A stretch of 64,000 bases of DNA. Source: Pascua guehoae. Taxonomy: Eukaryota > Basidiomycota > Tremellomycetes > Trichosporonales > Trichosporonaceae. The position numbers and the translations under genes were made by a program. The stretch spans positions 211,836 through 275,835 of the forward strand of contig BCJX01000020.1 in the NCBI GenBank assembly GCA_001600415.1, written 5' to 3'. Below the pieces are notes generated by a model. It was not told the origin of the DNA and searched no databases. It saw only the letters and a program-made list of their open reading frames with translations. Positions 13,022 through 24,470 of the stretch are shown here, one piece after another (positions within the stretch are counted from its first letter, which is position 1; each line of letters starts with the position of its first letter).

Positions 13022-15303
13022 TTAGCACAGCGCGTCGAGCGCGCAGCACGCGCACACTGGGGCGTTAGTTTGGGGTTTGTAGAGTATGGGCCCGGGTATT
13101 GGAGGATCTTGCAAGCGAGCGAACGCTCGAGTTCTCGGCCCCAGGATAGGGGTTACTCACGAGCGAGACAGCAACCACCGCAGAACGTGCCGCAGCATCC
13201 GCTGTCCTTCTGGGGCGGCTGCTGGACGTAGACCTGCTGGGGCTGGGGCTGGGGCGCGCTGGGGGTCAGCGGGGTTTGAGGAGAGGAGACGGCCACAGGA
13301 GGGAGTCAGGCTGGAGGGTGGACGAGAGGGCGGGTATGCAGACAAGTAGGCAGATAGGCAGATAGACAGCGCAATAGCTTGGGGGGTGTGGGCAGGCAGG
13401 CACGAACGAAGGAAGGTAGCAGGGAGAGAGGGAGATACGAAAGCAGACTGGCAGACGGCCGGGGATGTAGGTCGCCAAGTTCAAACGTTGCAAGCATGCA
13501 ATGCAAGGCCAGCGAGGCAGGCAAACACGAAGGGCAAGATGGAGCAGCTGCGACACACCGAGGATTGTCACAACGCCGAAGAGAAATACACCGTGCGCGG
13601 GCAAGCTGCCAAGAGACACAACCGACCCGAAGCAACGCCCAACATGTTGTAACCACGAAGCACAAACAGTCCGAGAGCCGAGCCGGAACAAATAGGACGG
13701 TCCCGAAATGGGGACTGGAGCCGATTCGCGCGACGCACAGACGCCCATCGGGACATTCTAGTTGGAGTGTGTGTGTTTGGGCTGATATGCATGCCCGAAA
13801 GGCCGTTTGGGTGGACGGGGCATCTCCGCCAGTCAATTTGCCCTCTCAGTCACGCGTCCTCTGGCCAACGAGTATGCAACTGAAACAAACGAGGAAGCGG
13901 ACGAGAACGAGTGGAAACCAATGAATGACGCGCTCATCGAACGACGGACACGCCCAAGCGAACGGGGCGACAGATAGCCACAAGCGAGACATCGGATGCA
14001 CGACACGCAGACGTACAAGCCGACAAGGATAGATGCGCTTTGTGCACAAATCGCGCACTGCCAATGTATACTGGCACGCTTGTGCGCCTTGTACGCAGTG
14101 TACGCCTCGACGCCTGCTGGCCTGCCCAGTGCATGTTCGCAACTCCGGCAACGATCCGGCAGTTACGACACGCGTGCTGCCCTGCCAAGCCTGCCCAGAG
14201 CTGGGGTGGGGTTGCTGCGGCGCTGCGGGTGGCAAGGTTTTCAGACTTCTCGACCCGCTTGGCACCGCACCGCAACCCACCGCATCGCATGCTTCGCATC
14301 GCATGCACTGCACACCACGACACGGGTCCTGCACAGCACGGCGGCGCGGGTTTCAACGCCGACGCGACGGTGCGAGTCCAAGTTTGGAAAGCCTGAACTG
14401 CGAGCCGCGAGCCGCGGGTCGGCCGCCGGAACCACGTGCCGCGCATTGCCTCGTCTCCCCAGCGTACAGCGTCGCGCGCATGCCGGACGCCGGTGCCTCT
14501 TTGCCTCTTGCCTCTGGCTGGGGACGCAGCATAGGCGGAATCGGTGCCTTGGCCGTGCCAGCCTGCGTTGCCACCACACCTCTACAGCGCGCTGCGCCCC
14601 CGGCCCCCTGCCTCGCGCTGCCACTACCCGGGTGCAGAACTCTCCGCCACACACATACACGCGCGCGCTCGCGCTTTCCTCGCCATCCCCGCTCGTACGG
14701 TTCGTAACTGCACTCACTACTGTCCCTGCTGCTGGTAGCCCTGCTGCGGGGCCGGGGGGTAGTATCCGCCCTGCTGCTGGCCGTACTGGGGGCCGGGGGG
14801 ACCGCCGTACTGGCCAGGAGGGGGGCCACCGTACTGGCCGCCAGGGGGGCTGGGGGTGTTAGTACAGTTGCCGTGTTGGTCGAGGTAGTGGATTCGAGAT
14901 GGTGGTTGGGCTCGGTGTGCTCGGTGCTCGGTGTCCTCGCTGCTAACTGCTCGGCGTATGTGTGGGAGGAAGGGGTGGCGTCGGTGGCGTCCGCGCCGTG
15001 GGTGGGTAGTGGGTAATGGGGTGGGTCGTGCACGACCGGCTCATACACCCGCTCGTGCGCTGCGGCGCAGTTTGTCGAGTGCGACGACGAGCGACGAGCA
15101 GACAAGCACATGGCGAGAACGAGACACCGAGGCGATAAGGCCATGGAAAGCAGAAACACCTACCCGCCACCGCCGTAGTACTGTCGTGTCAGCGTCCAGT
15201 GCTAGCGGGGAAGGGCAATTGCGGCGGCGAGCCAGTGCCGTATGCGGCGTGTGGTGGCAACGCATACTGCGCGGGCGCATCTGCTCACGTCTTTAGCCGA
15301 CAT
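13022..15303 (-). CDS. CYSTM (cysteine-rich transmembrane) microprotein, five exons
   Basis: The gene is too finely split to show as an ORF. On the minus strand the exons are 15289-15303, 15164-15180 (17 bases), 14718-14849, 13161-13258 and 13022-13056, which splice in frame to 98 residues. The product starts MSAKDYYGGGG and continues with GGQYGG/PPGPQYGQQQ repeats and a Gln-Pro tract. It then carries VYVQQPPQKDSGCCG and a Cys-rich tail ending CALDALC. This is the layout of CYSTM proteins such as yeast YBR016W/YDL012C (YYGG start, Q-rich middle, VYVQQ-PP-Q, Cys-rich C-terminal membrane segment), tail-anchored plasma-membrane proteins linked to stress tolerance. All donors and acceptors are GT-AG (GTGAGC, GTAGGT, GTGAGT, GTGAGT). 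Intron 3 (13259-14717) is 1,459 bases, very long for this locus. The frame agreement over five exons and the family match make the model strong; RNA evidence is absent. Confidence 0.82.
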
Positions 15304-16389
15304 TGTTTTGAAGAAGGTGTTGAGTCGGGGGGGAAGGGTGAGCGGAGATGTCGCGGGGGGGCGACGAAGAAGATGGAAGAGTGGTGGAGGAAGAGTGAGA
15401 CGAGTGGGAGATGGATGGGGTGAAAACAATAATGCACAAGGGGGGTCGAGTGTTGGTGTTGTTGGAATCAGACCACCGTTCAAATACACCTGGCCAGCCC
15501 AGGAAGGAAGCAAGGAAGGGCGATAGGGCTCAAAAGGGCGCGGCAAAGCCGAAGGGAGGCAGGCGCAGCTGCGGCGCGTGTCGACCTACTGTGGCTAGCG
15601 CGCCTAGGGCTAGCGCAAAGGCTGCCAGTAGCCAGTAGTGGGTCGACTGCAGCCTGCAGCCGGATGCATGCATGCATGCATGCATGCTGCTGCTGCTGCT
15701 GCAACTCTCCGACCGACACGAATCAGGCACAACACAGCTGTGCTCGGCCCAGGGCGCCTAGGCCCAACAGCCCATGCAGCAGCCCAACAGCCAACAGGCA
15801 GGCCACTACTGCTGTCTGCTGACTGCTGTAGGATAGCCCAGGGTGAGGCAAGGCAAACGAGGGCCCGCAGCAGTTTGCGCAGCAACAACCCAGGCCTGCC
15901 GCCCCGCCTCGTGGCTCCTTGGCCCGTGTCCAAAAATTATTAATACGCCACCCAAAAATAAATAGCAACCCATACATTCCTCATTACCACCATTCCAGCA
16001 TATTTTTTAATGGAATCAAGAGTAATGGAATCCGATCAGACACGGAAATTGGGCACTGGACCATGTGGCGACCGAAAACCTTTGCGCCTTTGCCTCCGCT
16101 GGGATAAATCAATCTGGAAATAATAATTTTGGATCCGTCCTTGCAAAGAGCACAACCGTCATGGCCATCCACATATCCACAGCACGTCCTCTGTGGACAA
16201 ACGCACCGACCGCACATGCCAAGCGACCTTCCTTGATTTGGTTCAATGAGATCACCACTGATGCATGGATGGAAGCCAGAACAGCCTCCAAATGTCGCTC
16301 TGCGTCTAGTCGCCGACGCGCCGCAGCAGCCGTCGCCGCCGCCCACGTCCCCTCCCCGCTCACCATACATAGAGTACAAATACACCCTC
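15304..16389. other. Intergenic region between the CYSTM gene and eIF4E
   Basis: It holds the CYSTM promoter (left) and the eIF4E 3' flank (right). A TGCA/CTG microsatellite lies at 15665-15702. No coding or RNA gene is supported. Confidence 0.5.
15665..15702. repeat. (TGCA)n followed by (CTG)n microsatellite
   Basis: About six ATGC tetramers run straight into five CTG trinucleotides. Confidence 0.85.
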
Positions 16390-17626
16390 TTACAGGGTCA
16401 GCTTATTCTTGTTGCCCTTCTTTTCCGAGTCCTTGTGGCTCTCAAAGTTGACCTCGGTCTGGAAGCCGCCGTGAACAAGCTTCTGGTCGAGATCGTAGCC
16501 GAGCGCCTTGACCTTGAAGTGCCGGCCAATGGCCATGATGCGCTTCATGAGCGGGTCCTCCTCGGAGAGGGACACGTCGGGTGCGTCGCGCGTCCAGATG
16601 GCAATGCGGTAGCTGCGTGTTAGGAGGTCATTCGCCACAAGTCTATTCGCCGAGCGTCAGACTCTTCTGGCGACACTCACAATCCCGGGCGCGCCGACAT
16701 GATGACACCAGTGACAAGGTCGCTGTTCTCGGGGGGGCTGCCGTCCAATGGCTGCTCAAACGTCTCGCCAATCGCCGCGAGCATCTGGGAGACCATGAGC
16801 GGCTGCACATCTGTAGGTGAACAGTAAGAGCCCCACCGTGTAGAGCCACAGCTTGTCGATCTGCGGCTTGGACTTTTCGCGGGGCATCTGGATGTTCCAC
16901 TTTCCGCCATTCTTGTTCTCCGGGTCCTCCCACGCAGGAATAATGTTGTTCTGAACGGTGTGAGCAAATCCACCGCCGTGCAAAGGCACCCAAACCAGGC
17001 GCTCGGTTGGGACAACGGTCTCACCTTGAACAGGTAGTAGTTGGCCTTGCCGGGCAATTGCGATGGGGGCACAATGTTGTTGTACAGTCCCCAGAACTCC
17101 TCGACCGAGTCAAACGAAATGACGCGACGGATGTCGTCGAGCCATCCGCCGTGGGCGGTGGCGGATGCGGGGAGTGCGCTCTGGGGCGTCTTGGGGAGGC
17201 CCTTGCTCGCTGGCGAGTCAAAGTAGAGGGTCCAGGGGGCGGAGAGAGGGTGCTGATCATGTTAGCAAACGCAAATACACACACACAGACACAATGCGGG
17301 GACAATGGGGCAACAATAGTTGATTGCACGCCACCCGACTGCAAAATGGTGGCAGGCTCACGCCACCGCTGATAGTATCACATTGCACCCCCTCCCCTTA
17401 CTCGTCACGCATAGACCATACTTACCTTGATGTTAAAGTTGGCAGCGTCGTGGAACACGGTCTTGGGCGCGCCGTCGTCCTCCTTGATCTCGCCCTCCTC
17501 GAGCTCGTCGCCCTTCTTCACGTCCTTGTCGTCGGAAATCTTTGCCGCAGCAAGCGCATCGACGAGCGTCTTCTCGTTGGCCTCTGCCGCCGCGGGGGGC
17601 ACAGATGGGGCGGTCGCAGTCGCCAT
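16390..17626 (-). CDS. CDC33: Translation initiation factor eIF4E (cap-binding protein)
   Basis: Five exons on the minus strand, 17426-17626, 17025-17252, 16837-16950, 16681-16784 and 16390-16612, give 289 residues. eIF4E binds the mRNA m7G cap and recruits eIF4G. Family landmarks in order are HPLSAPWTLYFDSP, VEEFWGLYNNIVPPSQL, NYYLFK, AWEDPENKNGGKW (a cap-stacking Trp followed by Glu), LWLYT/MLAAIGETFEQP and YRIAIWTRD. The N-terminal 65 residues are acidic and unconserved, as usual. The start at 17626 gives MATATAPS; an in-frame upstream ATG at 17680 would add 18 residues but lies in the leader. The 52-base intron 3 has a GTGGGG donor, weaker than the others. Confidence 0.92.
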
Positions 17627-18250
17627 GGTGGGTGGTTGGGGGAGTAGGGAGAGGGGGTAGAGACGGTGAGTAGTGTTCACAGCCGGAGTGGTCCAAAGTC
17701 AGGAGACGCGGATGGCGCAGGTGTCAAGCCGAGGATTATGACGCTTTCGTTGTTGCGTCGGGATCGACTTTTCGATGATCGAGTACCGTCCGGAGTGAGG
17801 GTACAGTTGGGTTGTTTTAAGCAATACCTGCAGTTGTTATACGAGCAGGCGGCGATATAAGAACAATTGTGTAGGAGATGTCGAGATGGATAGACGACGC
17901 ATGCAGCCAGCGGCCACTCACTGGGCCTGGCCTCAGTTTTCCACTCCCCCGCCAGGGATCATTGGAACAATAAATGACGTGTGTCTGGGAAGTCTTGGGC
18001 TTGATAAGCACCCCCCGCCTCAATGACGCGTGACCCACTCAACCGTCTGTGCATATCTGAGCAGTGTACGAGTGACTTTTGATGACTAGTTGTCACCTCT
18101 TGCCATCACCACCAACCCCGTTGATACCAAGCAACATTTACGCATCGGCACTCTGGAATAACGCACGCTGTTCTTCCTCTCCACTGGTCCCCCGCTGCAT
18201 CCACAGCTAATCTTGCGTCTCGTAACACCTCACTGTTCCTCCCACCCGCC
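17627..18250. promoter_or_regulatory. Divergent promoter region, eIF4E and TFB3
   Basis: 624 bases between two divergently transcribed starts. No coding ORF is convincing. I see no strong TATA box. Confidence 0.45.
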
Positions 18251-19623
18251 ATGTCGCGACCACCTCCACGCCGCATTATCAACCCGATCCGTCGCCCCGG
18301 TGCATCGTCAGCAGCTCGCGGGCGGTCAACAGGTGGTCCCTCACGTATCGGCGTTGCGCCATCACGAGGCAATGATGACGGGTACCTCTACGTCGCTGGC
18401 GTCAAGGACCCAAGCAAGCGTGTGACAGAGTACCGGGTAGGTAACACCATGTTCACTTGAAACCTACGACTCACACTCCAGACGGACCAAGATGAATGTC
18501 CTGTATGTCATACCGACCGACAGTTCAACAAGAACCTCCGTCTACTCGTGTCGCCATGCTACCACAAGATGTGAGCTAGATCGTCCTGCGTCTGAAGCTG
18601 ACAACAGGTGCGAGGTGTGCATCGACCGTATCTTCACCCTCGGTCCCGAGCCGTGTCCGCAGTGCGGCAAGGTGCTGCGCAAGATCAACTTTGCACACCA
18701 GACATTTGAGGACCTGAAAGTGGAGAAGGAGGTGTCTGTCCGGCGGCGAATGGCTGAGATGTGAGTTGGGTCGGGCTTGTTCTGGACGGGAGCCGTGTGC
18801 TTCATAGCACCGTGTGTGCCTGACATCGGCATGCCGTCGATATGAGAGCACTCTTCTAACGGCAGGTTCAACAAACGACGAGAGGACTTTAGCTCTGCCA
18901 AGGAATACGACGACTATCTCGAGAATGTCGAAGACATGAGTGCGTCGAGCTTGTTCTGCGCACCAGCCAGTGTCCATGCTAACCCCAGCCTTCAATCTCC
19001 TGAACGACATTGACGTTGCCAAGACTGAAGAACGGATTGCGGCGTATACACGCGACAATGCTGGCTTGATTGCAAAGAACCAGCACAAGGCGGCGATGGA
19101 GGCGCTCTCCCAGGCCGAGCGGGACGACGTGGAGCGCCGCGCGCGTGCGGAGCGGATGCGCATGATCCAGGAGGCGGAGCGCGTCGACCTCGCCGAGGAA
19201 GTACGCGTAAAGGCCGAGGTCGTCGACGCGCTCTCGCGCCCTGGCGGCGAGGCGCTGGCGCGCGAGATCAGCGAGCGCGCAGCAAAGGCCAAGGCTGCGC
19301 GTGCGGCGGCACTCGCGGCCGCCGTCCCGCCCTCATTGGCGGCGCTGTACGCCAACCGCGACATGGACGAGACGCCGCATTCGCCCAACTCCCCCGCGTA
19401 CGCGGGCCCATACGTCCCCATTCCCTACGACGACCCAGACGAGGCGCCCTGGAGCTCGTGGTATGTGCCCAAAAGCGACTATGTCGACGGGCGCCGCAGC
19501 GTCGCGTGGGTTCAGCAGGAGGGCGAGTCAAAGGTCCGCGGCGGCGGGTGGGACCTGGGCCTCTTCTGGGAGATGGAGGTGCGGAGCGCAGTCGAGGCGC
19601 TCAGTATCGAGCCGTTGAGGTAG
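18251..19623 (+). CDS. TFB3: TFIIH/CAK assembly subunit Tfb3 (MAT1)
   Basis: Five exons, 18251-18436, 18482-18570, 18608-18760, 18866-18939 and 18989-19623, encode 378 residues. Tfb3/MAT1 tethers the Cdk7-cyclin H kinase to core TFIIH in transcription initiation and nucleotide excision repair. After a basic leader comes a C3HC4 RING: CPVCHTDRQFNK, then CYHKMCEVCIDRIF and CPQCGKVLRK. It is followed by the MAT1-typical INFAHQTFEDLKVEKEVSVR, the FNKRREDF helix and a long coiled coil (RRARAERMRMIQEAERVD). The introns are short (45, 37, 105, 49 bases). The RING is split by two of them, which is why no single frame shows it. Confidence 0.9.
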
Positions 19624-19980
19624 GCGTCTGTGTATGGGAGTGTTCGACAAGGCAGAGGCACAGTTTGTGGATCATTACATTATGCATATTCTCCTACATT
19701 GGCGCGGGTTGGAGAGCAGTCGCGCCAGTGTGGCCGCTGCGGGCTGGTGATGTGGGATATGACATGGAGTGTGGAAGTCATGTGTGCCAGCTTGTGCCTT
19801 GTGCCAGCTTGTGTGCCAACGTGCCAGGCTCCATCTCATGCATCTCAATCGTAGATACGCGTGGATGGAAACAGTCCTTGCATGCCTCTCGGACGATCTC
19901 CTCGCACAGCACGTCAATCTACGCCCTCTCGACGGTGTTCGCCCGCCGATGCCCTCGTCCACCAACATGCAATCATAGAA
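19624..19980. other. Spacer between TFB3 and tRNA-Ala
   Basis: 357 bases. It contains a short GTGTGCCAGCTTGTGCCTTGTGCCAGC repeat-like patch at about 19783-19825, and no gene. Confidence 0.4.
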
Positions 19981-20067
19981 GGGCGTGTAGCTCAGTGGTA
20001 GAGCGTCCGTTTTGCATCGACATTGCGACATTACTGAAGGTCTGGCGTTCAATCCGCCACTCGTCCA
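19981..20067 (+). tRNA. tRNA-Ala (TGC), intron-containing
   Basis: It starts GGGCGTG, with D arm GCTC/GAGC, anticodon loop TTTGCA, variable AGGTC, T arm TGGCG-TTCAATC-CGCCA, 3' acceptor CTCGTCC and discriminator A, followed by TTTT. About 15 bases after the anticodon (TCGACATTGCGACAT) are read as the intron. Two mismatches (position 6:67 and 29:41 by my fold) make it slightly weak, so a diverged copy is possible. Confidence 0.65.
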
Positions 20068-21081
20068 TCTTTTGCTCGTGCTGAGGCTTTTGGTGTTTGG
20101 CACCTGTTCTGCGGTGGGGACTTGTGCCAAGACTGGCTGGCCCACACTGCTGTGGCAGCGAGCACCGAGCGGGTGGCACGAGGATCAGTCGCAGAGGGGC
20201 AGAGCTGCCTGCCGTGCACCCCTGGACCCGCAGTACCGTAGCGCTAATCAAGGCTGTGGTAGTCACGAGTGAGTAGTGGCCAGTGACTAGTGAGTGATGA
20301 CGTTTGTGGCGCAGATTGTGATAGCGATAGTGAGTCGCAGGCCCGCATACCGACGTGTTGCCCATGTCTCACGGGCATGCGCACGCACCTCACACCACGC
20401 CTCGCGCCTCGCAGTGCCGGCTCGACGTGCTGCTAAACGGCCAGCGGGGCAGCAGCGGCGGGGGCCGGTCGTCTGGTATGATCTAGTCGGCACGTGATGA
20501 CGGCACCCTTGGCCGGCCCGAAATACCTCACCGCGAGCATGTGGTGCGTCTCCACAGATTGCTCTCTCTCTGACGGCAACCTGCAACCCGAGTTGGGGCT
20601 GGAGGTAGGTAGAGCTGGGTAGCTGGGCAGCTGCTGGGTGGGCATCGGGGCGGATGTCGGAGGAACATGCCACAAGACTCGGCGGCGGTGGGGAAGGCTC
20701 GGTGGTGCCTTGACAGCATATAGCCGATTGCCATCCGACAATGTGGACAGCAGTACGTCACCCCCGGCACGCGGGTCGCATAAAAGTCGGACACATCGGG
20801 CGGAGGTTAAGTCCCACAGTCACGCGCTGTGCCTCTTGCGTCTCCCAGTGACTTGCTCTGCTGAGCAACCTCAGCGACTGGCAACCTTCAACCTATCACC
20901 TACTCTACAGTATACACTGCAGCCTACACGACAACCTACAGACCACAGCTACAGTGCAACCTACACGCTACACACTACAAACTACACAACCTCCCAACTC
21001 TACAGCTGCCCAGCTCCAGCTCCACTCCACAGCCCCACCCCTCAACACTCACGATCGCCACCGCCGACCCCAAATATCCAA
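20068..21081. other. Intergenic region and cyclophilin promoter
   Basis: About 1 kb without a gene. A TATA-like CATAAAAG lies at about 20778, some 300 bases before the cyclophilin start. From 20900 on, the leader is rich in CTACA words, suggesting a long unstructured 5' UTR. Confidence 0.45.
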
Positions 21082-21257
21082 ATGCTGGCCAAGCTCAAGA
21101 AGAAGTTTGTGCCGCCCAAGCCGAGCGCGGTGTTTGCGGCGCCCGAGGGCGTGACGCGGCCGGTGGTCTACTTTGACATTTCGATCGGGGGCGAGCCGCA
21201 GGGAAAGATTGTGCTCGAGCTGTTTAGCGAGTGAGTAGGGCGGTGGGGCGGAGGTGG

Positions 21258-21288
<31 letters not shown>

Positions 21289-22591
21289 TTTGTTGGGGTG
21301 GGCTTGGGCTTTGATTGCTTGGTTGCTGGCTTGCTTGGTTGCTGGCTTGCTTGGTTGCTGGCTTGCTTGGTTGCTGGCTTGCTTGGTTGCTGGCTTGCTA
21401 GCTTGCTTGGGTAGTTGGGCAGGAGACCTGATGTCGATGACGAAGCCGAAGCCAAAGCCTTTGGAATTTGAAGTCGTGCGAAGGGGAGCAAGGTGCACGA
21501 GTGAGGTGCACAAGTGCAGGATTGAGGCAAGGATTGTCGAGCTACCGTGCCATGTCCATGCCCAAATGGGTTAGTCAGAGGCGAAGGCTGGGCAGCATTG
21601 AGTAGTTGTGCGCCCCGCGGACTCTGACATCTCCGCCTCCGACTCCGTCTCCGCCTCCTCCTACGCCTCCTCCTACGCCTCCCCTCCCCCTCCACCCCCG
21701 CTGACATACAGTGTCGTCCCCCAGACGGTGGAAAACTTCCGTGCACTGTGCGTGGGGCACGTCGACACGACGTCGCACGCGACGGACCCGGTCGAGTTTA
21801 CGTACGCGGGCAGTCCGTTCCACCGCGTCGTGCCCGAGTTTATGATCCAGGGCGGGGACATTATCGCCGGCAACGGGACGGGCAAGTACAACATCTACCA
21901 CGGTGTGGGGACTGGGTTTGACGACGAAAAGTTTGCGTTCCGGCACACGATTCCGGGACTGCTGAGCATGGCAAACTCGGGTCCCAACACGAACGGCAGC
22001 CAGTTTTTCATCACGACGGCGGCGGCAGACCACCTGAACGGCGTCCATGTCATTTTTGGGCGCGTCAAAGAGGGCATGCCGATTGTGCACAAGATTGAGA
22101 ATTTGCCGTTTGACGCGACCAACCGCCCCGTCAAGCCGGTGCTCATCACGGCCTGCGGCGAGATTGGCGGCAGGGGCAAGGAGGCCGTCCACCCCGAAGT
22201 CCTCAAGCGCGCCATCACGGGCGCCGGCGCTGGTGCCGGCGCTGGGGCGGGTGTTGGTACCGATAGCGCCACGACCGCCGTCAACGACGACCCAGGCATC
22301 ACATTCACAAACGAGCCCGCCAACCCGGCCCCATCGACAACTGCCACCACTCCCGCCGCACACGCGGGCGGCACGGCAGCGCCCCCGCCCACATCCGTCG
22401 ACGGCATCGCGGCGACCCAGGGCAACCACGAGGCTAACCACGGCCACCAATTGCACCCCGGCCAGCAGGTCCGTGGCGAGGCGCACGACGTCGACGACGA
22501 CGCCCAGTTCCACGACGCGCAGACCGACCTGCCCGAGCAGGCGCAGCAGGCGCAGCATGCACAGCAGCCTGTCCAGCACGTCGCGGGGTAA
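21082..22591 (+). CDS. Cyclophilin (peptidyl-prolyl cis-trans isomerase), Cyp40-like domain
   Basis: Two exons, 21082-21230 and 21712-22591, encode 342 residues. Cyclophilins isomerise Xaa-Pro bonds. The domain covers residues about 27-205: VYFDISIGGEPQGKIVLELF, DVVPQTVENFRALC, FHRVVPEFMIQGGDI (catalytic Arg, Phe, Gln), MANSGPNTNGSQFFIT and HLNGVHVIFG. The residue equivalent to CypA Trp121 is His, as in Cyp40. There is also an insertion after ALC, as in Cyp40. The Cyp40 TPR domain is absent. Instead the last ~140 residues are Ala/Gly/Gln-rich and disordered. The N-terminus (LKKKFVPPKPSAVF) is basic. The 481-base intron contains a 28-G run and a 16-base repeat. Confidence 0.88.
21261..21288. 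repeat. Poly-G run of 28 in cyclophilin intron
   Basis: 28 consecutive G, directly visible, a likely replication and sequencing-error hotspot. Confidence 0.95.
21309..21412. repeat. 16-base TTGCTTGGTTGCTGGC tandem repeat in cyclophilin intron
   Basis: About six near-perfect copies lie immediately after the poly-G run and within the same intron. Confidence 0.85.
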
Positions 22592-23053
22592 AGTCCAGGT
22601 GTGATGGACGGCGACGCTGAGCTTGGCCGAGAGGCCGCCGAGGGGAATGGATTTGGCGAGTACCTGTACCAGTACCGGTCTATGGCTGTGGCGGAGCCCA
22701 AGAGCTTGGCGGCTGCCACCCGCGTCGCCATGCGCAAGATGATACTGTAGTGACGAGAATCTAATGAAACGGGGGCAGAGTGCGAGTTTATATTGCGACG
22801 CCCCCTGCCCTGTGCGCAATGCTGAGATGCGACGTAATGACCCAACAACGAGCGACGCGAGGCCATGTTTGCTGGTCGCCTGTGTTATGAACTCGAGGGA
22901 CACAACATGATGGCCGATGATATTGACACGTACACACAGAAGCGAGGAGTTGACAGCCCGAAGCGCCGCCGGTGTTGATCAAAATCACGAGGTAGCGGCA
23001 TAAGACGAGTCCTCGACGGCCCCGACGCCCTCGTCAAAGGCGTACACCGGCCG
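22592..23053. other. Spacer with a small ORF after the cyclophilin gene
   Basis: It contains a 48-codon ORF (ATG near 22603, stop near 22749; MDGDAELGREAAEGNGFGEY...) with codon use similar to genes here. It could be an alternative 3' exon of the cyclophilin gene, a microprotein or chance. No splice junction joining it cleanly to the upstream frame was found. Confidence 0.3.
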
Positions 23054-23946
23054 CTAGGTGTCCGTCTCGCCAAGGATGTCGTTGAGGGCACGGTCACGCG
23101 CCCACGCGATCGAGCTCTTGTACACACTCCCCCGCGCAGCCCCATCGCGCACCGACCTGATACCCGCCAAGACCTCCTCCCGAATCGTCCCCCAGAGCCA
23201 CGCATCATCGTACACCTCGTCCATATCCAGCGGGCGGTCGGGGTCGGGGAACCAAATCTCCTCATCCTCCTCGTACCGCGCCTGCCGCGCGACGACGAAC
23301 GACGGGAACATGTGCGCGTAGAGCCACTGCACGACATCGTGGAGGAGGGCGGGGCGCGCGCCTGATAGGTCCACGGGGACGGGGAGCTCGATGTTGGTCT
23401 GCCCGTCAGTGTTGCCCCAGGACATGGGGGGCAGACATACAAAGACCACACCCCCGTCCCGGTCGCCGCTATCGTACGGCACCAGCGCGTCGAGTGCGTC
23501 CGCCGGCAGGTCGCGGGGGAGGAAGGGGTACACGGGCCTGCGTGCCCGCTGGTCGGCCGTGAACGCGTCGACAAAGCAGCTGTAGGGTGAGCTCACGATC
23601 ACGTTGACTCTCAGCGTCCGTACCCCTTGTGCGATGCGCGCTTTGCACGCAGAATCGCCAGACCACGCCCGATGCGCGCGCAGGTGACCAGCGGCGCATC
23701 CGGGTCGGAGCATTCGCCAGCCCCGGGGGCAGAGTCCGTCCCATGCGGGTCACATCTGCCATGCCCCGTGTCCCCCGCTCCCTCGCCATCGGCCTCTGCT
23801 CGCTCGCCGTCCACCTCTTTGACCACGAGACAGACGTAGATACGTGCCACTCGGGACAGGCTGCTGCGTTTCAGCGTGGGGCGTGGTCTGTCACTCGACT
23901 TGCGGTGCGGGAGCGTCGAGGTCGAATATACGAGAGCCACGGGCAT
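23054..23946 (-). CDS. Unrecognised protein, probably two exons
   Basis: The 3' part, from about 23579 down to the stop at 23054, has a clear coding signature and contains PVYPFLPRDLPADALDALVP, FVCLPPMSWGNTDG, LHDVVQWLYAHMFPSFVVAR and ALNDILGETDT. Upstream, in another frame, lies RVARIYVCLVVKEVDGERAE... ending LRAKRASHKG. A GTACGG...CTACAG intron (23580-23623) joins them in frame to give about 282 residues. Alternatively the single frame starting at 23713 is used (219 residues). No family is recognised. It recalls the many lineage-specific F-box-like proteins of Trichosporonales, but no F-box is visible. Confidence 0.45.
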
Positions 23947-24470
23947 GGATGGGAGCGGGCGCTGAGGGCGAGGGGTTTGATGGCGAGTCGCTAGGCACGG
24001 GCATGCGGGGTACCCGAGGTGGGCTCGTATGAGAACGGGGTGGGGACGACATTTGGGAGATGAATGGATGAATAAATCAAGGAGATGACAAGAAGAGCGG
24101 CAAAAACAAGCGAAAGGCAGAGATATGCACTACTGGAAGGGAGATTGTGGCAACAACGCTACCCGCCAAGATAAGCCTGTTTAGCTAACACTAGACGAAG
24201 ACGAGTCGAGTAGAAATCATGTCGAGTACCAGGTGGTGTGCAAGCCCACAACGGTTGGCCAAACCGTTTGAGCTTGAAGCGCATTGTGTGTGTGGTCAAT
24301 GCTGTACTGTTCTTCAATTTCTTCAATGCAACAGAGTAGGGCGTCCGGTCCTACATTGACGTTGAATATAACCAGCACTTTGTGGCAACGCCCACGCGAT
24401 AGGCTTCGCAGCCAAAATCCATGGCAGCGGCACTGAAGGGTTGTACTCCATTAATGGTGGGGAGACGTGC
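23947..24470. other. Intergenic, nothing recognised
   Basis: About 520 bases of mixed composition with no supported gene. Confidence 0.4.
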
